Positions 21,631-31,898 of a DNA stretch of 64,000 nucleotides are shown here, piece by piece. This DNA is from Sphingomonas sp. ID1715 (GTDB lineage: Bacteria; Pseudomonadota; Alphaproteobacteria; Sphingomonadales; Sphingomonadaceae), in NCBI RefSeq assembly GCF_013044515.1, contig NZ_JABEPR010000005.1:124001-188000 (forward strand), given 5' to 3'. The notes beneath the pieces were generated by a model. The model was not told where the DNA came from. It worked only from the letters and a program-made list of their open reading frames with translations, and searched no databases. Position 1 is the first letter of the stretch, and the number at the start of each line of letters is the position of its first letter. The position numbers were made by a program, and so were the translations under genes.

Positions 21631-22541
21631 CCGCGTGAGCGGCTGAGCCTGGGCCAGAGCAGGTTCAGGGCAAGGCCGCTCATCACCAGCGCGCCGGCGA
21701 GCAGCTTCCAGTCCTGAAGCGGCTCGCCGAGCAGTAGCGCCGATGCGCTCATGCCGAATACGGGCACCAGCATCGACAGCGGCGACACGGTGGACGCCGG
21801 GTGGCGCGACAGCAGCCAGCCCCAGGCGGAATAGCCGAACAGCGTATTGCCCACCGACTGCCACAGCACGGCCGCCCAGGTCGGCCAGGATGCAGCCGCC
21901 ACGCTTGTCGCAATTTTGGCGGGACCGTCCGCGACCAGCGTCGCTATCAGCAGCGGCGGGATCGAGAAGAGGCTCGCCCAGACCACGAACGCCAGCATGT
22001 TGCTCGCCCCGCTGACCTTGGCGACATGATTGCCGATGCCCCAGCTGAGCGCCGCCGCCAACACCAGCGCGAGCCCAAGCGGCGTGGTCGCCGCATCGGT
22101 GTGGAAGAGGATGACGACCAGGCCAGCCGTCGCGAGCGCCAGCCCGCCAAGTTGAAAGCGCCGCATCCGCTCGCCGGACAGCCACACGGACAGGCCGATG
22201 GTGAAGAAGATCTGCATCTGCACGACGAGCGAGGCGAGCCCGGGCGAGATCAGCCCGTCCATCGCAATGAAGAGCAGCCCGAACTGCCCGAAGCCGATCG
22301 CGACGCCATAGGTGGCGAGGCTTCGCCACGGCACCTCGGGTCTCGGCACGAAGAACACCGCCGGCAGCAGCGCGAAGATGTAGCGCAGGGTCGCGAAGGT
22401 CAGTGGCGGCAGCGCGTTCAGCGCGACCTTGATGACCACGAAGTTGGTGCCCCAGACTGCAACAACCGCCAGCGCGAGCAGCGCGTGGGCCAGCGGCAGA
22501 TGGGGGTCGGGTGCGGGCGTCGGCGCCGCGCTGCCGTTCAT
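21624..22541 (-). CDS. EamA/DMT-family transporter
   Basis: About 305 residues with ten predicted transmembrane helices in two EamA repeats. [32 protein letters not shown] opens the first and is split here only by mention; the second begins near [16 protein letters not shown]. The family includes metabolite exporters such as EamA and RhaT; no substrate can be assigned. It overlaps its upstream neighbour (22538-24793) by 4 bp and converges on rpoD with a 7-bp overlap and no room for a terminator. Confidence 0.88.
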   Translation of the reverse strand: MNGSAAPTPAPDPHLPLAHALLALAVVAVWGTNFVVIKVALNALPPLTFATLRYIFALLPAVFFVPRPEVPWRSLATYGVAIGFGQFGLLFIAMDGLISPGLASLVVQMQIFFTIGLSVWLSGERMRRFQLGGLALATAGLVVILFHTDAATTPLGLALVLAAALSWGIGNHVAKVSGASNMLAFVVWASLFSIPPLLIATLVADGPAKIATSVAAASWPTWAAVLWQSVGNTLFGYSAWGWLLSRHPASTVSPLSMLVPVFGMSASALLLGEPLQDWKLLAGALVMSGLALNLLWPRLSRSRGH

Positions 22542-24793
22542 CGGAACGCCTTCAGCAGCGGCAGAATGCTGCCATAATCATCGCTCCAGCCGGTGAACCC
22601 GGCGTCTTCCTTCAGCGGTCGCCATTTGTGCTGCGGCGGGGGGTCGCCGGTAACCCGCGCGAGCACAGCCGCGTCGCGGGTCATCAGGATCCAGCTCGAG
22701 CTGTTGATATAGTCGTAATATTCGGAAGTTGGCGAGATCAGGTCATCGTAGCGGGCGGCAAGCCAGCCCCCTTCCCGCGCTGCCCGCGCGATCACCGGCT
22801 CCAGCTCCAGGAAGCGATTGGAGATGTGGACGAGCAGCATCCCGCGAGGAGCGAGCACGCGGCCATAGATGGCGAAGGCTTCGCGGGTGAGGAGATGCAT
22901 GGGCACTGCATCGGACGAAAAGGCGTCGAGCGAGAGGAAGTCGAGGCTCTGCGCCGGCTCCTTGGCCAGACTCACCCGCGCATCGCCCAGGATAATCTGC
23001 GCACGCGGGTTGCACCGCGGCAGATAGGTAAACTTGCCGGATCGCCGGGCGATATCGATCACCACCGGGTCGATCTCGTAGATCCGCCAGCTCTGGCCCG
23101 GCCGGGTGTAGCAGGCGAGCGTGCCGGTCCCGAGGCCGACCGACCCGACGCGGGCGGCAGGCCCCGCAATCTCGGGCAGCTTGAACATTGCCTGGCCCAC
23201 ACCGGAAAAGGCGCTGTAATAGCTGGTCAGCTCGCGCTCACGGCCGGGTGTGAGCAGTTGCACGCCGTGTGCCGTCGTGCCGTGCGCCAGCGTCCGCACG
23301 TCGCCGGAGTCGCGGATCGTGTAGACGCCGAAATAGCTGCGCGCGCGGGCATCCGGCGTCATCGACAGGCGCAGCGACTCATAGCCGCCGAACACCAGCA
23401 TCATGCCGGCGATGCCGGTCAGGAACGGCACGCGCCGCCCGATGCAGAAGAAGGTGAGCAGGCCGATCGCCCCGCCCCCGATCCACATTGATCGACCCCA
23501 CATCCAGCGCCAGGGCTGCTCGATCGTGATCCCGACCAGAATGATCGTCAGGACGAGCATCGCGAGTGTCAGGACGACCGCGCGGGTGCGATTCGACCAG
23601 AGTCGATCGAGCGCATCGAACAAATAGTGCTGCGGCACCAGGGCGGCGGCGGCGAGGATCAGCAACGGATGTTCGTAGGTCCAGTCGAACAGCACCGGCG
23701 CGAGCAGTCCCGAAAAAAGCCCGCCCAGCGCGCCCCCGATCGACATGCAGAGATAGAAGCCGGTCAGGTAGATCGGCGCCGGCCGTGTGCGATACATCTC
23801 CGCGTGCAGGGTCACGGCGATGGTGAACAGCAGCAGCAACTCCACGCTCGCCATGAAGAAGGGCTGGCTCGGCGCATGCCGGATCGCCATGCCGCCGAAC
23901 GCCAGGATGATGAGCGGCGACAAGCGGCAGAGCGACACCACCGCGCCGCGCTCCGCCGCAAAGGCCAGCGTGAAGCTGAGCAGGTACAGTCCGAGCGGAA
24001 TCACCCACAGCATCGGCATCGCGACGATGTCCGTGGTCAGATACGTCGTGGTCGACAGCATCAGCCCCGAGGGCACCGCCGCAAGCATGATCCACCAGAG
24101 CCGGCGCCTGAGCGTCGGGCGCCGCTCGGCCGTGTAACCGGCGTCCGATGTGTCGACGCCGGCGCGCGGCAGTACGGCGGCGCAGCTGAGCGTCAGCACG
24201 AACAGCAGCACATAGCCGATCGTCCACAGCGTGCTCTGCTGAGCGAGCGTCAATCGCGGTTCGACCAGCAGGGGATAGCTGAGCAGGCCGGTAAAGCTGC
24301 CGAGATTGGAGGCGGCATAGAGCGGATAAGGATCCCGGCCGCCGGTCGCCGCGGCATACCAGCGCTGGATCATCGGCGCCTGCGCCGCCACGGCAAGGAA
24401 GAGCGGGCCGATCGACACCAGCAGCAACCACAGAATCCACAGCGCCGGCGAGGCTGTGGCCGAGGGAGTCCAGTCGACCAACCCGATCGGCAGCAGCAGC
24501 GCGGCCGATGCCAGTAGCAGCAGGTGGACGACGGACTGGTTGCGCACGTTCAGCCGCGACAGGCCATGCGCATAGGCATAGCCGCCGAGCAGCAGCGCCT
24601 GATAGACCAGCATCGCGCTGTTCCACACCGCCGGCGCACCGCCGAGGCGTGGCAGCGCCATGCGGGCGATCATCGGCTGCACCAGGAACAGCAGGAACGA
24701 GCCGACGAAGATCGTGCCGACGAACAGCGGCCCCAGGTCGCGCCGATGTTCGCCAATGCCCTCGGCGGTCAGCGCACCGGCAGCGCTCGCCAT
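22538..24793 (-). CDS. Fused membrane transporter-like / spermidine-synthase-like protein
   Basis: About 751 residues. The first 480 or so form about a dozen transmembrane helices, starting GPLFVGTIFVGSFLLFLVQP. The C-terminal domain is a SAM-binding spermidine-synthase-like fold: VGSVGLGTGTLACYTRPG, YEIDPVVIDIA, IILGDARVSLA and LDAFSSDAVPMHLLT. The last replaces the polyamine-synthase motif with an acidic pocket. Proteins of this layout are widespread in alphaproteobacteria and mostly uncharacterised, and polyamine synthesis is not assured. It is coupled to the EamA gene by a 4-bp overlap. Confidence 0.8.
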   Translation of the reverse strand: MASAAGALTAEGIGEHRRDLGPLFVGTIFVGSFLLFLVQPMIARMALPRLGGAPAVWNSAMLVYQALLLGGYAYAHGLSRLNVRNQSVVHLLLLASAALLLPIGLVDWTPSATASPALWILWLLLVSIGPLFLAVAAQAPMIQRWYAAATGGRDPYPLYAASNLGSFTGLLSYPLLVEPRLTLAQQSTLWTIGYVLLFVLTLSCAAVLPRAGVDTSDAGYTAERRPTLRRRLWWIMLAAVPSGLMLSTTTYLTTDIVAMPMLWVIPLGLYLLSFTLAFAAERGAVVSLCRLSPLIILAFGGMAIRHAPSQPFFMASVELLLLFTIAVTLHAEMYRTRPAPIYLTGFYLCMSIGGALGGLFSGLLAPVLFDWTYEHPLLILAAAALVPQHYLFDALDRLWSNRTRAVVLTLAMLVLTIILVGITIEQPWRWMWGRSMWIGGGAIGLLTFFCIGRRVPFLTGIAGMMLVFGGYESLRLSMTPDARARSYFGVYTIRDSGDVRTLAHGTTAHGVQLLTPGRERELTSYYSAFSGVGQAMFKLPEIAGPAARVGSVGLGTGTLACYTRPGQSWRIYEIDPVVIDIARRSGKFTYLPRCNPRAQIILGDARVSLAKEPAQSLDFLSLDAFSSDAVPMHLLTREAFAIYGRVLAPRGMLLVHISNRFLELEPVIARAAREGGWLAARYDDLISPTSEYYDYINSSSWILMTRDAAVLARVTGDPPPQHKWRPLKEDAGFTGWSDDYGSILPLLKAFR

Positions 24794-24841
24794 GCTAAGC
24801 GGCCCCGTTCAGGTCGTTGCGCTCGAATGTCACCGCGGGAT

Positions 24842-25837
24842 TCAACGGGCCAGCAGCCTCGCGGCGAGCGGCGCGTGATAGGTCAGCACTCCTGAGCATC
24901 CCGCCCGCTTCAGCGCCACCAGGCTTTCCAGCACGAGGCCATCCCGATCGCCGGCGCCGGCCGCGGCTGCGGCCTCGATCATCGCATATTCGCCCGACAC
25001 CGCATAAGCGAAAACAGGCACTTCGAAGCGCTCCTTCACGCGCCGGATGATGTCGAGATAGGGCAGCCCGGGCTTGACCATCACGGTGTCTGCGCCTTCC
25101 GCCAGGTCGAGCGCGACTTCGCGCAGCGCCTCTTCGGCGTTGCCGGGGTCCATCTGATAGGTCTTCTTGTCGCCCTGCAGCCGACCACGCGAGCCCACGG
25201 CATCGCGGAACGGCCCGTAAAAGGCCGAGGCGTATTTGGCGGCATAGGCCATGATCTGGACATTGACATGGCCGTCAGCCTCGAGGCCCGCTCGGATGGC
25301 GGCGACGCGGCCGTCCATCATGTCAGAGGGAGCGATGATGTCGGCACCGGCACGCGCCTGGTTGAGCGCCTGCGCGACCAGCACGTCCTTCGTCCGGTCG
25401 TTCAGCACATAGCCGCGCTCATCGACGAGGCCGTCATGGCCGTGCGCAGTGTAGGGATCGAGTGCGACATCGGTCAGCACGCCGACCTCAGGCACCGCAT
25501 CCTTGATCGCGCGGACGGCGCGGCACATCAGATTGTCGGGGTTGAGCGCCTCATCGCCATTGTCGGTGCGCAGCGGCTCGGGCGTGTAGGGGAACAGGGC
25601 GAGACAGGGAATGCCGAGCGCCGCGGCATCGCGGGCGCGCTCGACGATAAGGTCGACGGACCAGCGGGATACGCCCGGCATGGTGGCGATCGGCTGCTCG
25701 ACGCCTTCGCCCTCGACGATGAACAAGGGCCAGATGAGATCGGCGGGCGTGAGCACGGTTTCGGCATGCAGCGCCCGGCTCCAGGCCGAAGAGCGGGTGC
25801 GACGGAGTCGCAGTGCGGGATAAGCGGCACTATGCAT
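24842..25837 (-). CDS. hemB: Porphobilinogen synthase (delta-aminolevulinic acid dehydratase)
   Basis: 331 residues. Schiff-base lysine regions are visible in MAYAAKYASAFYGPFRDA and VMVKPGLPYLDIIR. It joins two 5-aminolevulinate molecules into porphobilinogen in heme synthesis. The metal-site segment reads DVALDPYTAHGHDG, lacking the cysteine triad of zinc-dependent enzymes, so this is the Mg-dependent kind known from Pseudomonas and rhizobia. It is divergent from the lipid kinase gene with only about 35 bp between the starts. Confidence 0.96.
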   Translation of the reverse strand: MHSAAYPALRLRRTRSSAWSRALHAETVLTPADLIWPLFIVEGEGVEQPIATMPGVSRWSVDLIVERARDAAALGIPCLALFPYTPEPLRTDNGDEALNPDNLMCRAVRAIKDAVPEVGVLTDVALDPYTAHGHDGLVDERGYVLNDRTKDVLVAQALNQARAGADIIAPSDMMDGRVAAIRAGLEADGHVNVQIMAYAAKYASAFYGPFRDAVGSRGRLQGDKKTYQMDPGNAEEALREVALDLAEGADTVMVKPGLPYLDIIRRVKERFEVPVFAYAVSGEYAMIEAAAAAGAGDRDGLVLESLVALKRAGCSGVLTYHAPLAARLLAR

Positions 25838-25872
25838 GCGCCCGACTAGCCCGAACCCGCGTTAGGACGCCA

Positions 25873-26754
25873 GTGAAACCGCTGCCCAGACAAGCCATCC
25901 TCGTGGTCAATGCCAAGTCGCGCAAGGGTCGGGACCTGTTCGAGCGCGCAAAGGAACTGATCACCGCCCGCGGCATCGAGCTGATCGCCGCCCATGCCGT
26001 GCCCGATCCGGACCAGCTCCGCCCGACGATCCAGCAGGCACTCGCCATCGATCCGCCGATGATCATCGTCGGCGGCGGCGACGGCACGCTTTCTTCGACG
26101 GTCGACGACTTCGTGCCGCACGACACGGTTTTCGCGCTGCTGCCGCTCGGCACCGCGAACAGCTTTGCGCGCACGCTCGGCATCCCGCTCGACCTCGAAG
26201 GCGCCATCGACGTGATCGCGACCGGCGAGCGGCGGCGGATCGATCTGGGCATGATCGACAAGGATTATTTCGCCAATTGCGCAGCGATCGGCATGTCGCC
26301 GCTGATCGCCGAGACGGTGCCGCACAACCTCAAACGCTATCTCGGCCGCGTCGGCTATCTGAGCTGGGCGGCCTGGCAGTTCCTGCGCTTCCGGCCCTTC
26401 AAGCTCACCGTCGGCAACGAGACGGTCGATGCCGTCGAGGTGCGGATCGCCAACGGTCCTTACCATGGCGGCACGGAACTGGTCGAAGACGCCGCGGTCG
26501 ACAGCGGCAAGATCGTCGTGCAGGCCGTGCTCGGCAATGCGCGCCACCGGCTGATCTGGAGCTGGGCGGCGAGCATCCTGAAGCTGCGCGCGCGCAAGCG
26601 CACCGTGCGCGAGTTTCACGGCAGCGAGCTGCGCGTCGCGACCGACCCGCCCCTCCCCATCTCGATCGACGGCGAAGTGCTGGCGCATACCCCGGTCACC
26701 GCCCGCATCGCCGCCGGCATCATCGAAGTGGCCGCCCCTAAGCCGCAGGGTTGA
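25873..26754 (+). CDS. YegS/diacylglycerol kinase-like lipid kinase
   Basis: About 293 residues. The nucleotide-binding signature IIVGGGDGTLSSTVDDF and the substrate-loop motif LLPLGTANSFARTLGIP define the DAGK catalytic family. The C-terminal half is a beta sandwich (RIANGPYHGGTELVEDAAVDSG). It should phosphorylate a diacylglycerol-, ceramide- or sphingosine-like lipid; in a sphingomonad a sphingolipid substrate is possible but not shown. GTG 25873 is chosen because AGGA lies 5 nt upstream and the protein then begins at the first strand. Confidence 0.88.
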   Translation: MKPLPRQAILVVNAKSRKGRDLFERAKELITARGIELIAAHAVPDPDQLRPTIQQALAIDPPMIIVGGGDGTLSSTVDDFVPHDTVFALLPLGTANSFARTLGIPLDLEGAIDVIATGERRRIDLGMIDKDYFANCAAIGMSPLIAETVPHNLKRYLGRVGYLSWAAWQFLRFRPFKLTVGNETVDAVEVRIANGPYHGGTELVEDAAVDSGKIVVQAVLGNARHRLIWSWAASILKLRARKRTVREFHGSELRVATDPPLPISIDGEVLAHTPVTARIAAGIIEVAAPKPQG

Positions 26755-28192
26755 GGCGGCCGGCAGGCTCCGACGTGCCGAGCGCCTCCTCGCGACATTC
26801 GTCGCCGCTCGGCGGCGTCATCATCCGCGCCTTCCGCCAGCCGCCATAGCGGTAATAGAGGCCAGCCAGCACCAAGGTCACGATCGACCCGGCGGGGAAG
26901 CTCAGCCAGAGCGCGTCGGCGCCGAGCGCCGGCCGCGCCAGCGCGATGAAGCCCAGCCGGACCGGGAACATGGCGACGAACAGGATCACCAGCGGCGCAA
27001 ACACCGCGCCGTTCGCGCGGACGATGCCGAAGAACACCATGGTGACGCCGAACAGCACGAAGTTCCAGGTGGCGAGCAGCTGGATGTGCCGCGCGATCCC
27101 CATGGCCGGGCTGTCCTGCCCCAGGAACAATGCGATCGCCGGCCGATCGGCGGCGAGCAGCAGCAGGACGAGCGCACCGGTGAGCAGCACATTCTGAGCG
27201 ACGCCGGCGCGCATGATCTGCGACACCCGGTCCCACCGGCCCGCGCCGATATTCTGCGCGGCCATCGCGCTGACCGCGGCACCGATCGCCATCGCGGGCA
27301 TCTGCACATAGGTCCATAATTGCTGGGCGACGCCGAATGCGGCGGCGGTATCGACGCCCTCGGCATTGACGAAGCCGATCATCACCAGGGCGGCGAGCGA
27401 GATGACGATCATCTGCAGGCCCATCGGGAAGCCCTTGGCCGCGATCGTGCGCAGCAAGGCGCCTTGGGGACGCAGATAGCCGAGCTCAGCCCCGCGCAGG
27501 CGCAGCGGCAGGTCGCGGGCATAGATGAAGCCGATCATCGCGAGCAGGCCGACGAGATTGGCGATCACCGTCGCCAGCGCCGAGCCGGCGATCCCGAGCG
27601 TCGGAGCCGGCCCCAGCCCGAGAATGAAGACGGGGTTGAGGCCGCTATCGAGCACCACGGCCACGAACATGAAATAGAAGGGCGTGACGCTGTCGCCGAC
27701 ACCGCGCAGGCCCATCATCAGCAGCACGACGATCAGCGACAGCGGAATGGCGATGAAGATCACCCGCAGATAGTCGAGCGCGAGTTGCCAGGCGCCGGCG
27801 GGTGTCTGCAGCAGGTCGAGGATCTGCGGCGCGAACACCCAGCCGAGCAGTGCGACCACCAGAGTCAGCGGAATGAACGCGCCCATCGCCGTGCCGATCG
27901 TCCGGCGCACCGCATCGATGTCGCGCCGGCCATAGCTCTGGCCGATCAGCACCGTCGCCGCCATGCCGAAGCCGAACACGAAGGCGTTCAGCAGGAACAT
28001 GATCATGTTGGCGTTGGAGGTCGCAGCCAGCGCCTCCTCACCAAGGAAATGCCCGACCCAGAAGGTGTTGATCGACCCGTTCAGCGACTGCAGCACGCTG
28101 GAGCCGAGCGTCGGCAGCGCGAACTTCAGCAGCGTCGATGCGATCGGCCCCTCGGTCAGGTCCTGGCGGGGAGGTGCGTTATCACGGGCCAT
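26738..28192 (-). CDS. MATE family efflux transporter
   Basis: About 484 residues, twelve transmembrane helices in two homologous halves. The opening PIASTLLKFALPTLGSSVLQ and the second-half start IAAKGFPMGLQMIVISLAAL are typical MATE/NorM features. MATE proteins export cationic drugs or metabolites using sodium or proton gradients. It converges on the lipid kinase with a 17-bp overlap. ATG 28192 is preceded by AAGGGGGAG. Confidence 0.92.
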   Translation of the reverse strand: MARDNAPPRQDLTEGPIASTLLKFALPTLGSSVLQSLNGSINTFWVGHFLGEEALAATSNANMIMFLLNAFVFGFGMAATVLIGQSYGRRDIDAVRRTIGTAMGAFIPLTLVVALLGWVFAPQILDLLQTPAGAWQLALDYLRVIFIAIPLSLIVVLLMMGLRGVGDSVTPFYFMFVAVVLDSGLNPVFILGLGPAPTLGIAGSALATVIANLVGLLAMIGFIYARDLPLRLRGAELGYLRPQGALLRTIAAKGFPMGLQMIVISLAALVMIGFVNAEGVDTAAAFGVAQQLWTYVQMPAMAIGAAVSAMAAQNIGAGRWDRVSQIMRAGVAQNVLLTGALVLLLLAADRPAIALFLGQDSPAMGIARHIQLLATWNFVLFGVTMVFFGIVRANGAVFAPLVILFVAMFPVRLGFIALARPALGADALWLSFPAGSIVTLVLAGLYYRYGGWRKARMMTPPSGDECREEALGTSEPAGRLNPAA

Positions 28193-28342
28193 TACTCCCC
28201 CTTAACGTCCGAATGGTCACAAAAGGTCGCACTGGCCAAGGGAGCGGGTGACTGTTGCGATCCTCCGCTCCTGCGCCGCACTTCAGTCGCACATCGACAG
28301 GCCTGTAGGACAGCCTCAATGGTCAAAGCAGGTGGCCGGCCT

Positions 28343-31261
28343 TCAACCGAGACGCTTCAGCGCCGCGGTCAGCCGCTCCGCCTCGGCTGACTTGTCGGCA
28401 TGATCGACGCGGGCCTTTTCGACCGCTTCCGGCTTGGCGCGTTCGACGAAGCTCGGGTTGTTCAGGCGCCCGGCAAGCGCATCCCGCTCCTTCTCCGCCG
28501 CGGCAATGGCCTTGGCGAGCCGGGCGCGTTCGGCTTCGAGGTCAATCACGTCGCCGAGCTGGAGTGCATAGGTAGCCTCGTCGACGACGATCTGCGCCTG
28601 GCCGCCCGCACTCTGGCTCGGCTCGATGCGGGCCAGCCGGGACAGGGCCGCCGCGTTGGCGGCAAGCCGCCGCTTCGTCGGCTCGCTCGCATCGGCCACC
28701 GAGAAAGGCACCCGCGCACCGGGCGGCACGTTGAGTTCGGTGCGCGCGGTGCGGACCTCGCTGACCAGACGGATCAGCCAGTCGATCTCCTTCGCCGCAT
28801 CAGGATCAATCGCGCGCGCATCGGCGAGCGGCCATTTGGCGACGATCAGGTCGTAGGGGCGATCGCCCAGCGCATGCCACAGCTCTTCGGTGATGAAGGG
28901 CATGAACGGGTGGAGCATGACCAGGATCTGGTCGAGCACCCAGCCGGCGACGGCCTTGGTCTCTGCGGCGCTCCCCGGCGCAGGCCGGGGTCCAGCTTCG
29001 CCGGACTCTGGGCCCCGGCTTTCGCCGGGGAGCTGTTCCGAGAGCACCGGCTTGATCAGCTCCAGATACCAGTCGCAGAACTGGCTCCAGACGAACTGGT
29101 AGATGGTGTTCGCCGCCTCGTCGTAGCGCAGGTCCGCGAGCGCGAGGTCGAGCTTCTGGACGGTGCGGATCGTCTCGCCGACGATCCAGCGATTGACGGG
29201 CAGCGTCGCTGCAGGCGGCTCCAGCGTCTGCGAGGCGCCAATGCCGTTCGCCTGGGCGAAGCGGGTGGCGTTCCACAGCTTGGTCGCGAAGTTGCGATAG
29301 CCTTCGACCCGCTTTTCATCGAGCTTCACGTCGCGACCCTGGCTCTCCATCGCCGCCAGCGTGAAGCGCAGGGCGTCGGCGCCGTATCGGTCGATCAGGC
29401 CGAGGGGATCGACCGTGTTGCCCTTCGACTTGGACATTTTCGAGCCGTCGGCTGCGCGGACGAGGCCGTGCAGATACAGGGTCTTGAACGGCACTTCTTT
29501 CATGAAGTGCAAACCCTGCATGATCATCCGCGCATCCCAGAAGAACAGGATGTCGAAGCCGGAGATCAGCACGTCATTGGGGTAGTGGCGGGCCAATAAG
29601 CCCCTCCCCTTCAGGGGAGGGGTTGGGGTGGGGCCATCCGACAGGTGCGGAGCCGGCGACTGCCCCACCCCCTGCCCCTCCCCTGAAGGGGAGGGGTGAA
29701 AGTCCTCTGGCCAGCCCAAGGTCCCGAACGGCCACAGCGCCGAACTGAACCAGGTGTCGAGTACGTCGTCGTCGCGGCGAAGCGGCACGTTGCCAGCCTC
29801 GCGCTGCGCTTCCTCCTCGCTCTCGGCGACGAAGACGCGGCCATCGTCGGCATACCAGGCGGGGATGCGGTGGCCCCACCAGAGCTGGCGCGAGACGCAC
29901 CAGGGCTGGATGTTTTCCATCCAGTTGTAATAGGTCTTGGTCCAGCTTTCAGGCACGACCTTGATCGTGCCGGACCGCACCGCTTCGATCGCAGGGCCGG
30001 CGAGCGTCTTGGCATCGACATACCATTGATCGGTCAGCATCGGCTCGATGACCACGTTCGAGCGGTCGCCGAAGGGCTGCATGATCTGCTTGTCTTCGAC
30101 GCGGATCATCAACCCTTCCGCATCGATGTCAGCGATGACGCGCTTGCGCGCCTCGTACCGGTCCAGGCCACGATAGATGTCTGGAACGAGGTTGAGGGCA
30201 TCGATGTCCTTGGCTGAAGCGGTCGCGCCAGCCGCGATCTCGCGTGCGCGGGCGGCCGCGGTGGCATAATCATCGCCATCGGTCCGCATGCGGGCGGACT
30301 CGTCCATCAGCCGGTACATCGGGATGTTGTTGCGCTGGGCGACGCCGTAATCATTCTGGTCGTGCGCGCCGGTGATCTTCACGGCCCCGGAGCCGAAATT
30401 CGGATCCGGATAATCGTCGGTGATGATCGGGATCAGGCGGCGCTGCGCCTTGGGACCGACCGGGATCTCGCACAGCGCGCCGACGATCGGCCGATAACGC
30501 TCGTCGCCCGGGTGAACGGCGACCGCGCCGTCGCCGAGCATCGTCTCGGGCCGCGTCGTGGCGATCGAGATATAGTCGCGCTCTTCCTCGAACAGCACAT
30601 TCCCGTCCGCGTCGCGCTCGACATATCGATAGGTGCGCCCCCCGGCGAGCGGGTATTTGAAGTGCCACATATGGCCGCTCACTTCGCGGCTCTCGACTTC
30701 CAGGTCGCTGATGGCGGTTTTCAGCGCCGGGTCCCAATTGACCAGCCGCTTGTCGCGGTAGAGCAGGCCCTGGCGGTAGAGCTCCACGAACACCTTCAGC
30801 ACGGCGCGGCTGAAGCCTTCGTCCATGGTGAAACGCTCGTTCGCCCAGTCGCACGAGGCGCCGAGGCGACGGAGCTGGCGGGTGATCTGGCCGCCGGACT
30901 GCGCCCTCCACTCCCAGACATGCTCGACGAACGCCTCGCGCGGCATGTCGGTGCGCTTGACACCCTGGCTGTTCAGGTTGCGCTCGACGACCATTTGGGT
31001 GGCGATGCCCGCATGATCGGTGCCGACCACCCAAAGCGCATCCCTGCCCTTCAGCCGAGCGTGGCGGACGAGAATGTCCTGCAGCGTGTTGTCGAGCGCG
31101 TGGCCGATGTGGAGCGAGCCGGTGACGTTGGGCGGCGGGATGACGATCGTGAACGGCTCCGCCTCGGGCCGCTCGGGACGGAACAGATTGTTCTCTTCCC
31201 AATAGGGATACCAGCGCGCCTCGATCGCGGCGGGGTCGAAGGTCTTCGGCAGTTCGCTCAT
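28343..31261 (-). CDS. valS: Valyl-tRNA synthetase
   Basis: About 972 residues. The class-I signature is in [17 protein letters not shown] and the KMSKS loop is in [14 protein letters not shown]. The editing domain lies between, and the C-terminal coiled coil ([18 protein letters not shown]) closes the protein. Two palindromic repeats are inserted in frame: one of 96 nt (29601-29696) in a loop of the catalytic region, and one of 64 nt (28970-29033) in the anticodon-binding domain. The frame is intact around both. The gene ends the pcm-tolC-popZ-valS run. Confidence 0.97.
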   Translation of the reverse strand: MSELPKTFDPAAIEARWYPYWEENNLFRPERPEAEPFTIVIPPPNVTGSLHIGHALDNTLQDILVRHARLKGRDALWVVGTDHAGIATQMVVERNLNSQGVKRTDMPREAFVEHVWEWRAQSGGQITRQLRRLGASCDWANERFTMDEGFSRAVLKVFVELYRQGLLYRDKRLVNWDPALKTAISDLEVESREVSGHMWHFKYPLAGGRTYRYVERDADGNVLFEEERDYISIATTRPETMLGDGAVAVHPGDERYRPIVGALCEIPVGPKAQRRLIPIITDDYPDPNFGSGAVKITGAHDQNDYGVAQRNNIPMYRLMDESARMRTDGDDYATAAARAREIAAGATASAKDIDALNLVPDIYRGLDRYEARKRVIADIDAEGLMIRVEDKQIMQPFGDRSNVVIEPMLTDQWYVDAKTLAGPAIEAVRSGTIKVVPESWTKTYYNWMENIQPWCVSRQLWWGHRIPAWYADDGRVFVAESEEEAQREAGNVPLRRDDDVLDTWFSSALWPFGTLGWPEDFHPSPSGEGQGVGQSPAPHLSDGPTPTPPLKGRGLLARHYPNDVLISGFDILFFWDARMIMQGLHFMKEVPFKTLYLHGLVRAADGSKMSKSKGNTVDPLGLIDRYGADALRFTLAAMESQGRDVKLDEKRVEGYRNFATKLWNATRFAQANGIGASQTLEPPAATLPVNRWIVGETIRTVQKLDLALADLRYDEAANTIYQFVWSQFCDWYLELIKPVLSEQLPGESRGPESGEAGPRPAPGSAAETKAVAGWVLDQILVMLHPFMPFITEELWHALGDRPYDLIVAKWPLADARAIDPDAAKEIDWLIRLVSEVRTARTELNVPPGARVPFSVADASEPTKRRLAANAAALSRLARIEPSQSAGGQAQIVVDEATYALQLGDVIDLEAERARLAKAIAAAEKERDALAGRLNNPSFVERAKPEAVEKARVDHADKSAEAERLTAALKRLG
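28970..29033. repeat. Palindromic repeat, family C, inside valS
   Basis: Arms GCTCCCCGGCG...GCCGGGG...CCAG (28970-28995) and the inverse (29008-29033) pair with four differences around a 12-nt spacer. This is the GC-rich kind of repeat common between genes in sphingomonads. Here it codes for a segment reading [20 protein letters not shown] in ValS, where homologues have a short loop. Confidence 0.85.
29601..29696. repeat. Palindromic repeat, family B, inside valS
   Basis: A nested palindrome: CCCCTCCCC-TTCA-GGGGAGGGG (29601-29622) is itself a hairpin and recurs inverted at about 29675-29696. The stretch between adds further complementary GGGGTGGGGC/GCCCCACCCC. The 96-nt unit is a multiple of three and supplies about 32 codons, reading [10 protein letters not shown]... 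and ...[11 protein letters not shown] in ValS. Confidence 0.85.
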
Positions 31262-31358
31262 GCGCGCGGCCTTAGACGAGGGCGCAGCGATTGGGGAAGA
31301 GCGCGCACCCCTTCTCAATTCGGTCTGGGCTCAGGCCAAACCGCGGGAGAATGGGTGC

Positions 31359-31883
31359 TCAGGCCCGTCCGCTGATGCGGGCGACTTCGCGGTCGACGGT
31401 CGCCTGGACGATGCGCGGGAGGTGGGCGTCGAGCCAGTCCTTCAGCATGGGCCGCAGCATTTCGCGGACCAGCCCTTCGAGCGTGTTGTCGGCGGCGGGA
31501 TCTTCCGGCTTCACGATCACGCGCGACAGTGCGGCGAGCGCCTCGCGCGTCGCGTCGGCGGCGGCCGAGGAGATCAGGGTCTCGGGCGTCGGCGTCGGCG
31601 CAGACATGGGTGCCGGCTCCGCCTTCGGCTCGGCGCGCCTGACGAAGGGCGCCATCGGGGCGGTCGCGAGCGCGGGCGCTTCCTCGGCGCTGATCGGCTC
31701 GGCCTCGGGTTCGGGCGCCGGCTGCATCGTGTCGGGCTCGGCGAAGCTGTGCGTCAGCTCCAGCACCTCCGGCTCATCCTCGGGCTCCGGCTGCAAGGCG
31801 CGCGGGGGTGCCGCCTCCCCTTCCTCGGCGATGATGCGTTTGATGGAGGAGAGGATTTCCTCCATCGACGGCTCTTTCGACAC
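31359..31883 (-). CDS. PopZ-like polar organizing protein (DUF2497)
   Basis: 174 residues. The N-terminal helix EPSMEEILSSIKRIIAEEG and the C-terminal helices (NTLEGLVREMLRPMLKDWLDAHLP) are the conserved ends of the DUF2497/PopZ family. The long middle is Pro/Glu/Ala-rich and disordered. In Caulobacter PopZ forms a polar matrix that tethers the chromosome origin and cell-cycle factors. Its place just upstream of valS is the conserved alphaproteobacterial arrangement, which supports the call. Confidence 0.85.
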   Translation of the reverse strand: MSKEPSMEEILSSIKRIIAEEGEAAPPRALQPEPEDEPEVLELTHSFAEPDTMQPAPEPEAEPISAEEAPALATAPMAPFVRRAEPKAEPAPMSAPTPTPETLISSAAADATREALAALSRVIVKPEDPAADNTLEGLVREMLRPMLKDWLDAHLPRIVQATVDREVARISGRA

Positions 31884-31898
31884 GGTCCAGACCTTCGG

